From an uncultured Anaerolineales bacterium (GTDB taxonomy: Bacteria; Chloroflexota; Anaerolineae; Anaerolineales; Villigracilaceae), in the NCBI GenBank assembly GCA_937928015.1, contig CALFXA010000063.1:1-6939 (forward strand): 6,939 bases of DNA. Reading direction: 5' to 3'. The notes under the pieces are model-generated. The model saw nothing but the letters and a program-made list of their open reading frames with translations. It did not search any database and was not told where the DNA came from. How positions within the stretch are numbered: position 1 is the stretch's first letter; each line of letters starts with the position of its first letter. Made by a program: the position numbers and the translations under genes. This document shows, piece by piece, positions 1-6,939 of the stretch.

Positions 1-573
1 CTCAACGATTATTTGTGGGGCAAGTGTTCCATCAAGGAAGCCGCCCACGACGTGACCTCTCACCTGCAAGGCGTCAAGGGACGCGTCTTCCTCATCCCCT
101 CCAGCATCAAGGCGGGAGAGATCGCCCGCATCCTGCGCGAAGGCTACGACGTGAACCTGCTCAACGAAGGCTTCCGTAACGTCATCCGCGAACTGGCGCT
201 GGACTACCTGCTGATCGACACTCACCCAGGCCTGGGCGAAGAGACCCTGCTTTCGCTGGCCATCTCGGACGTGCTGGTCATCCTCCTGCGCCCCGACCAG
301 CAGGATTATCAAGGCACGGCCGTCACCGTGGACGTGGCCCGCAGGCTCGAAGTCCCGCGCATGATCCTGCTGGTGAACAAGGTGCCGCAAGCCTTCGATC
401 TCGACGAGGTCCGCTCGCGCGTGGAACAGACCTACGGCGCGGAAGTGGGCGCCGTCCTGCCGCATGCCGACGAGATGATGACCCTCGCCAGCGCCGACAT
501 TTTCCCCCTGCGTTATCCCGACCATCCCGTGACCCTCGGCCTGCGCCGTGTCGTCGAGATGGTCAAAGCCTGA
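1..573 (+). CDS. MinD/ParA-family P-loop ATPase, 3' part (5' end outside the window)
   Basis: The reading frame is open from base 1, so the gene starts upstream; 190 residues and the TGA stop are visible. The first residues (LNDYLWGKCSI) resemble the segment that follows the nucleotide-binding N-terminus in MinD-like proteins, so the deviant Walker A P-loop should lie just upstream and cannot be checked here. Visible family marks are the Walker B/switch region LLIDTHPGLGEE at about residues 71-81, the hydrophobic strand VLVILLRPD (91-99) and LLVNKVP (123-129), the N-K pair typical of this fold. The C-terminal VLPHADEMM...FPLRYPDHPV matches the MinD/ParA layout in which a predicted switch-like 'P-D' segment precedes the last helix. 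Such proteins are ATP-dependent switches that position cell-division, flagellar, chromosome or secretion machinery. The cargo is not evident. The next gene lies 23 bp downstream and probably shares the transcript. A TTG at 13 should not be taken as the start, because homology-like sequence precedes it. Confidence 0.85.
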   Translation, partial: LNDYLWGKCSIKEAAHDVTSHLQGVKGRVFLIPSSIKAGEIARILREGYDVNLLNEGFRNVIRELALDYLLIDTHPGLGEETLLSLAISDVLVILLRPDQQDYQGTAVTVDVARRLEVPRMILLVNKVPQAFDLDEVRSRVEQTYGAEVGAVLPHADEMMTLASADIFPLRYPDHPVTLGLRRVVEMVKA

Positions 574-596
574 TATCTTTTCTGCGAGAGTCTTCC

Positions 597-938
597 ATGG
601 ACAAGAAAAAATTTGACGAATTCTGCAAGCATCTGCGCGATCAAAAGAGCGACCTGCGCCCCACCGACGTGAACAGCTTCCCCGAGCCGATCCTATCCAC
701 GCTGAACATGGCCCTGCGCGTGGGACGCGTCTCCCTGACCCAGTTGAGCAAGTATTTGGAGATCACCCCCGAGCAGGCGCGTCAACTGGCCGACCTGTTG
801 GTCAAGCGCAATCTGTTTCAGTTATCTCCCTACTCCAACTCGGACGAGGTCTTCTACGAGACGCGCATGAGCTCTTCCACCCGCCCGTTGATACGGCCCG
901 GCATGGGGGTATGGAAAAAGACGGACGACAATCAGTAG
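597..938 (+). CDS. Small winged-helix-like protein of unknown function, partner candidate of the ATPase
   Basis: This 113-residue protein is not recognised as a named family. Its N-terminus is highly charged (MDKKKFDEFCKHLRDQKSDLRP). Residues of about 30-80 look like a helix-turn-helix or winged helix: the segment SLTQLSKYLEITPEQARQLADLLVKRNLFQL has the usual spacing of a first helix, turn, recognition helix and the start of a wing. The tail (FYETRMSSSTRPLIRPGMGVWKK) is polar and probably partly disordered. There is no signal peptide or membrane segment. The ATG at 597 is preceded only by a weak GAGAG (586-590), and translation may be coupled to the ATPase gene that ends 23 bp earlier. The gene stops at 938, just before a strong terminator, so it closes the operon. 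It may be a DNA-binding or protein-binding partner of the MinD/ParA-like ATPase, in the way ParA proteins pair with small adaptors. That role is inferred from position only. Confidence 0.75.
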   Translation: MDKKKFDEFCKHLRDQKSDLRPTDVNSFPEPILSTLNMALRVGRVSLTQLSKYLEITPEQARQLADLLVKRNLFQLSPYSNSDEVFYETRMSSSTRPLIRPGMGVWKKTDDNQ

Positions 939-943
939 TCAAA

Positions 944-972
944 AAAAGAGCCTGGCGATTGCCAGGCTCTTT

Positions 973-973
<1 letters not shown>
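944..973. terminator. Bidirectional rho-independent terminator between convergent genes
   Basis: A perfect 13-bp stem (AAAAGAGCCTGGC, 944-956, and its complement at 961-973) encloses a GATT loop. On the plus strand the stem ends in TTTT. On the minus strand the A-tract at 941-947 gives a run of seven U. It lies 5 bp after the stop of the small plus-strand gene, and its outer base (973) is the last base of the minus-strand carrier's TGA stop, so it serves both convergent transcripts and is probably stronger in the minus direction. Confidence 0.9.
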
Positions 974-4815
<3,842 letters not shown>

Positions 4816-4845
4816 CAGCCCACCCAGTTGGGAAGCACGAATCAC

Positions 4846-4851
4846 AAGGAG
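4846..4851 (+). promoter_or_regulatory. Ribosome binding site of the alpha-oxoamine synthase gene
   Basis: AAGGAG lies 8 nt before the ATG at 4860 and fixes this start. It contrasts with the two divergent genes upstream, which have no such site. Confidence 0.85.
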
Positions 4852-4859
4852 CACCCCCC

Positions 4860-6071
4860 ATGGATCTACACCATACCGACGATGCGGTCACCCGCCGCAT
4901 TCAAGCCTTCACCGACCGCGTCTCGATGCTCAAGGCCAATGACCTTTATTTTTACAACCAACCCGTGCAGGAGATCTTGCCTGGGATGAAAGTGCTCGTC
5001 AACGGGCGTGTGATGGGCATGTACGCCTCGTACAGCTATTTGGGCCTGGTTGGCCACCCGCGCATCAACGAAGCCGCGCAGAAGGCCGTTGCCAAATATG
5101 GGACGGGCACGCACGGCGTCCGCACACTGGCGGGGACTCTCTCGATCCACACCGAACTGGAAGAGACCATCGCCCACTTCAAGCACGCCGAAGCGGCCGT
5201 CACCTACACCTCAGGCTACGCCACCAACCTGACCGTGGTCTCGACCCTGATGGGCCGAGGCGACTACGTCCTCTCGGATAAGCTCAATCACGCTTCCATC
5301 GTCGATGGCTGTCTCATGTCGGGTTCGGAGTTCCGCCGATTCAAGCACAATGACATGGCCCACCTGGAGACCATGCTCAAGAACATCCCCGACGGCGCCG
5401 CCAAACTGGTCATCGCCGACTCGGTCTTCTCGATGGACGGCGACATCATCGATCTGCCGAAGATGGTCGAGTTGTGCAAGAAGTACAACGCCTGGCTGAT
5501 GATCGACGAGGCCCACTCGGTGGGCGTGCTCGGCAAGACGGGCACGGGCATCGAGGAACACTTCGGCCTGGGCGACGTGATCGACATCAAGATGGGCACG
5601 CTCAGCAAGACCATCCCCTCAGTGGGTGGATACGTGGCCGCGAAAAAGGAGATCATCAACTACCTGCGCCACGCCAGCCGCGCCTACATCTTCTCGGCCG
5701 CCCTGCCGCCCGCACAGGCCGCCGCCGCCAACGAAGCCTTCAAAGTCATTCTCGACGAGCCCTGGCGCATCGAACAGCTCAACGCCAACACGAAGCAGTT
5801 CATTGGCGGACTCAAATCTGCGGGATTCGACACACTGTTGACCGAGACCGCCATCGTGCCCGTCATCTGCGGCTCGGACGAGGTGGCCTTCGCCATGACC
5901 CGCGAGGGACAGCACCACGACGTCTTCATCCTCCCCGTGGTCTCGCCCGCCGTCCCCGAGGGACTGGCCCGCCTGCGCGCCACCGTCACCGCCGGGCACG
6001 AACACGACGAGATCGACCGCGCCATGAACGTCATCATCGATGCAGGCAAGAAGTTGGGCGTAATCTCGTAG
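4860..6071 (+). CDS. PLP-dependent alpha-oxoamine synthase (KBL/BioF/SPT-like), substrate not determined
   Basis: This family condenses an amino acid with an acyl-CoA or acyl carrier thioester, with loss of CO2, using pyridoxal phosphate. Members make 2-amino-3-ketobutyrate (Kbl), 8-amino-7-oxononanoate (BioF), 3-ketosphinganine (SPT) or 5-aminolevulinate. The 403-residue length is typical. Visible fold-type-I marks are YSYLGLVGHP (58-67), the glycine-rich GTGTHGVRTLAGT (81-93), NHASIVDG with the ring-stacking histidine H144, MIDEAHSVGVLG with D216 and H219, and GTLSK with the Schiff-base lysine K250. RLRATVTAGH (371-380) carries the carboxylate-binding arginine region. The active-site loop reads TLSKTIPSVGGY, unlike the usual GTLGKALGGASGGY of Kbl, so naming it kbl or bioF would be unsafe. 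No acyl carrier protein, threonine dehydrogenase, biotin or sphingolipid gene lies beside it. It follows ligA by 45 bp and is closed by its own terminator. The cytoplasmic location is inferred from the absence of a signal peptide or membrane helix. Confidence 0.9.
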   Translation: MDLHHTDDAVTRRIQAFTDRVSMLKANDLYFYNQPVQEILPGMKVLVNGRVMGMYASYSYLGLVGHPRINEAAQKAVAKYGTGTHGVRTLAGTLSIHTELEETIAHFKHAEAAVTYTSGYATNLTVVSTLMGRGDYVLSDKLNHASIVDGCLMSGSEFRRFKHNDMAHLETMLKNIPDGAAKLVIADSVFSMDGDIIDLPKMVELCKKYNAWLMIDEAHSVGVLGKTGTGIEEHFGLGDVIDIKMGTLSKTIPSVGGYVAAKKEIINYLRHASRAYIFSAALPPAQAAAANEAFKVILDEPWRIEQLNANTKQFIGGLKSAGFDTLLTETAIVPVICGSDEVAFAMTREGQHHDVFILPVVSPAVPEGLARLRATVTAGHEHDEIDRAMNVIIDAGKKLGVIS

Positions 6072-6090
6072 CCCCGCCTCCAAAGAAATC

Positions 6091-6116
6091 AAGCCGCCAT
6101 CACTGGCGGCTTTTTT
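6091..6116 (+). terminator. Rho-independent terminator after the alpha-oxoamine synthase gene
   Basis: AAGCCGCCA (6091-6099) pairs perfectly with TGGCGGCTT (6104-6112) around a TCAC loop, and a T-run (6111-6116) follows. It lies 20 bp after the TAG stop and isolates the synthase gene from the protease gene downstream. Confidence 0.93.
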
Positions 6117-6143
6117 GATAGTTCCTGATAGAATTTTTATAAC
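6115..6143 (+). promoter_or_regulatory. Predicted sigma-70-type promoter of the M50 protease gene
   Basis: TTGATA (6115-6120) and TATAAC (6138-6143) stand 17 bp apart, each matching consensus at five of six positions, in a marked AT-rich island (6111-6170). The start would be near 6150 with a leader of about 48 nt. The -35 box shares its first two bases with the T-run of the preceding terminator. A second, weaker -10 candidate TAGAAT is at 6165-6170. Confidence 0.6.
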
Positions 6144-6183
6144 ATTTTTCTAATAAATTAGTTTTAGAATCTCTCCTCATAAC

Positions 6184-6189
6184 AAGGAG
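6184..6189 (+). promoter_or_regulatory. Ribosome binding site of the M50 protease gene
   Basis: AAGGAG lies 8 nt before the ATG at 6198, the same geometry as the preceding gene, and supports this start. Confidence 0.85.
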
Positions 6190-6197
6190 TTGAAACT

Positions 6198-6939
6198 ATG
6201 AAATGGCAATGGAAACTTGGCCGCTTTGCTGGCATCGACGTGTATGCCCACGCCACCTTTCTCTTGCTGATCGGTTGGGTGGGCGTCAGCCACTGGCTCG
6301 AACACCAGAGTTGGGGCGAGGTCTTTAACGGCATCTTGTTCATCCTCGCGCTGTTCGCCTGTGTGGTGCTGCACGAGTATGGGCACGCCCTCACCGCCCG
6401 CAAGTACGGCATCAAGACCCGCGACATCACCCTCTACCCCATCGGCGGGGTGGCCCGCCTGGAGCGCATGCCCGAAAAGCCAATCGAGGAATTGTGGGTC
6501 GCTTTGATGGGACCCGCTGTCAACGTGGTCATCGCCGCGGGATTGTTCGCCTACCTCTTTCTGACCAATGGCCTGGTCCCGCTTAACCAGTTGACCGTCG
6601 CCTCGGGCAGCTTCCTCGAACGTCTGATGACCGTCAACATTTCGCTGGTGCTATTCAACCTGATCCCCGCCTTCCCCATGGACGGCGGACGGGTATTACG
6701 CGCCATCCTCGCCATGCGCATGGACTATGTCCGTGCCACGCAGATTGCCGCCAGCATTGGCCAGGGCATGGCCTTCTTGCTGGGCTTCTGGGGTTTGTTC
6801 AACAATCCCTTCCTGCTCTTCATCGCCTTCTTCGTGTGGATCGGCGCTTCGCAGGAGGCCAGCATGGTGCAGATGAAAAACTCCATCAGCGGCATCCCCG
6901 TCACCCGTGCCATGATGACCGACTTCCAAACCCTCAGTC
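6198..6939 (+). CDS. Site-2 protease family (M50) intramembrane zinc metalloprotease, 3' end cut, CBS region beginning
   Basis: I translated this gene by hand from ATG 6198; 247 residues fit in the window and no stop is reached. It is a polytopic membrane protein. The start MKWQWKLGRFAGIDVYAHATFLLLIGW is the usual first segment of the bacterial M50B group. The zinc-binding HEYGH motif is at 59-63, inside a helix, with E60 as the catalytic glutamate. GPAVN (105-109) and NLIPAFPMDGGRVLRA (154-169) supply the second conserved block, where D162 is the third zinc ligand. Further hydrophobic segments lie near 108-124, 143-157 and 190-216. The last residues (IPVTRAMMTDFQTLS, 233-247) look like the opening of a CBS domain, as in the S2P-CBS group, where tandem CBS domains are thought to sense a nucleotide or regulate activity. 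Such proteases cleave membrane-bound substrates such as anti-sigma factors; no substrate gene is visible here. It probably has its own promoter. Confidence 0.93.
   Translation, partial: MKWQWKLGRFAGIDVYAHATFLLLIGWVGVSHWLEHQSWGEVFNGILFILALFACVVLHEYGHALTARKYGIKTRDITLYPIGGVARLERMPEKPIEELWVALMGPAVNVVIAAGLFAYLFLTNGLVPLNQLTVASGSFLERLMTVNISLVLFNLIPAFPMDGGRVLRAILAMRMDYVRATQIAASIGQGMAFLLGFWGLFNNPFLLFIAFFVWIGASQEASMVQMKNSISGIPVTRAMMTDFQTLS

Noticed and set aside
13..15. TTG at 13 as the start of the first gene
   Set aside because: In-frame family-like sequence (LNDY) precedes it and the essential P-loop is missing, so the gene must begin upstream of the window.
5474..6118. A 214-codon plus-strand frame overlapping the oxoamine synthase
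   Set aside because: It is a shifted frame of a well-conserved enzyme, with an Arg/His/Gly-rich product that runs into the terminator and no ribosome binding site.

Overview
The window is about 6.9 kb of GC-rich bacterial chromosome with ordinary housekeeping-type gene density. The base composition, the strong G/C preference at third codon positions and the gene repertoire (a MinD/ParA-like ATPase, an NTT/MFS-like carrier with a soluble N-terminus, a solitary alpha-oxoamine synthase, an M50-CBS protease) fit a member of Chloroflexota, perhaps Anaerolineae. This placement is an inference from general impression, not from a marker gene. No mobile element, phage gene, CRISPR array, tRNA or rRNA was seen.

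Layout. From 1 to 938 (+) lie the 3' part of a MinD/ParA-type ATPase gene and a small winged-helix-like protein gene 23 bp behind it, probably one operon. A 13-bp-stem hairpin at 944-973 ends this operon and also the convergent minus-strand gene. That gene (2613 to 973, minus) encodes a roughly 12-helix membrane carrier with a soluble, possibly winged-helix, N-terminal domain. A 122-bp divergent intergenic region (2614-2735) separates it from the NAD-dependent DNA ligase gene ligA (2736-4814, +). An alpha-oxoamine synthase gene (4860-6071, +) follows after 45 bp and ends in a clear terminator (6091-6116). The last gene (6198 onward, +) encodes a site-2 protease of the M50 family and is cut by the window edge at the start of its CBS region.

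The most distinctive non-coding structure is in the divergent region. A long inverted repeat (2660-2683 against 2699-2725) runs into the perfect TATAAT box of ligA. Both divergent genes appear to have -10 boxes placed so that transcription would start at, or one base before, their ATG codons, which implies leaderless mRNAs. By contrast, the oxoamine synthase and protease genes have canonical AAGGAG ribosome binding sites 8 nt before ATG.

The second notable point is in LigA. The segment where the first helix-hairpin-helix motif normally sits is replaced by a Lys/Ala/Pro-rich stretch, while all catalytic motifs, the zinc finger and the BRCT domain are intact. The genes do not form an obvious single pathway, and I see no convincing evidence of a wholly new multi-gene system. 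The most promising candidates for follow-up are the ATPase/small-protein pair, the operator-like repeat and the wHTH-carrier fusion.
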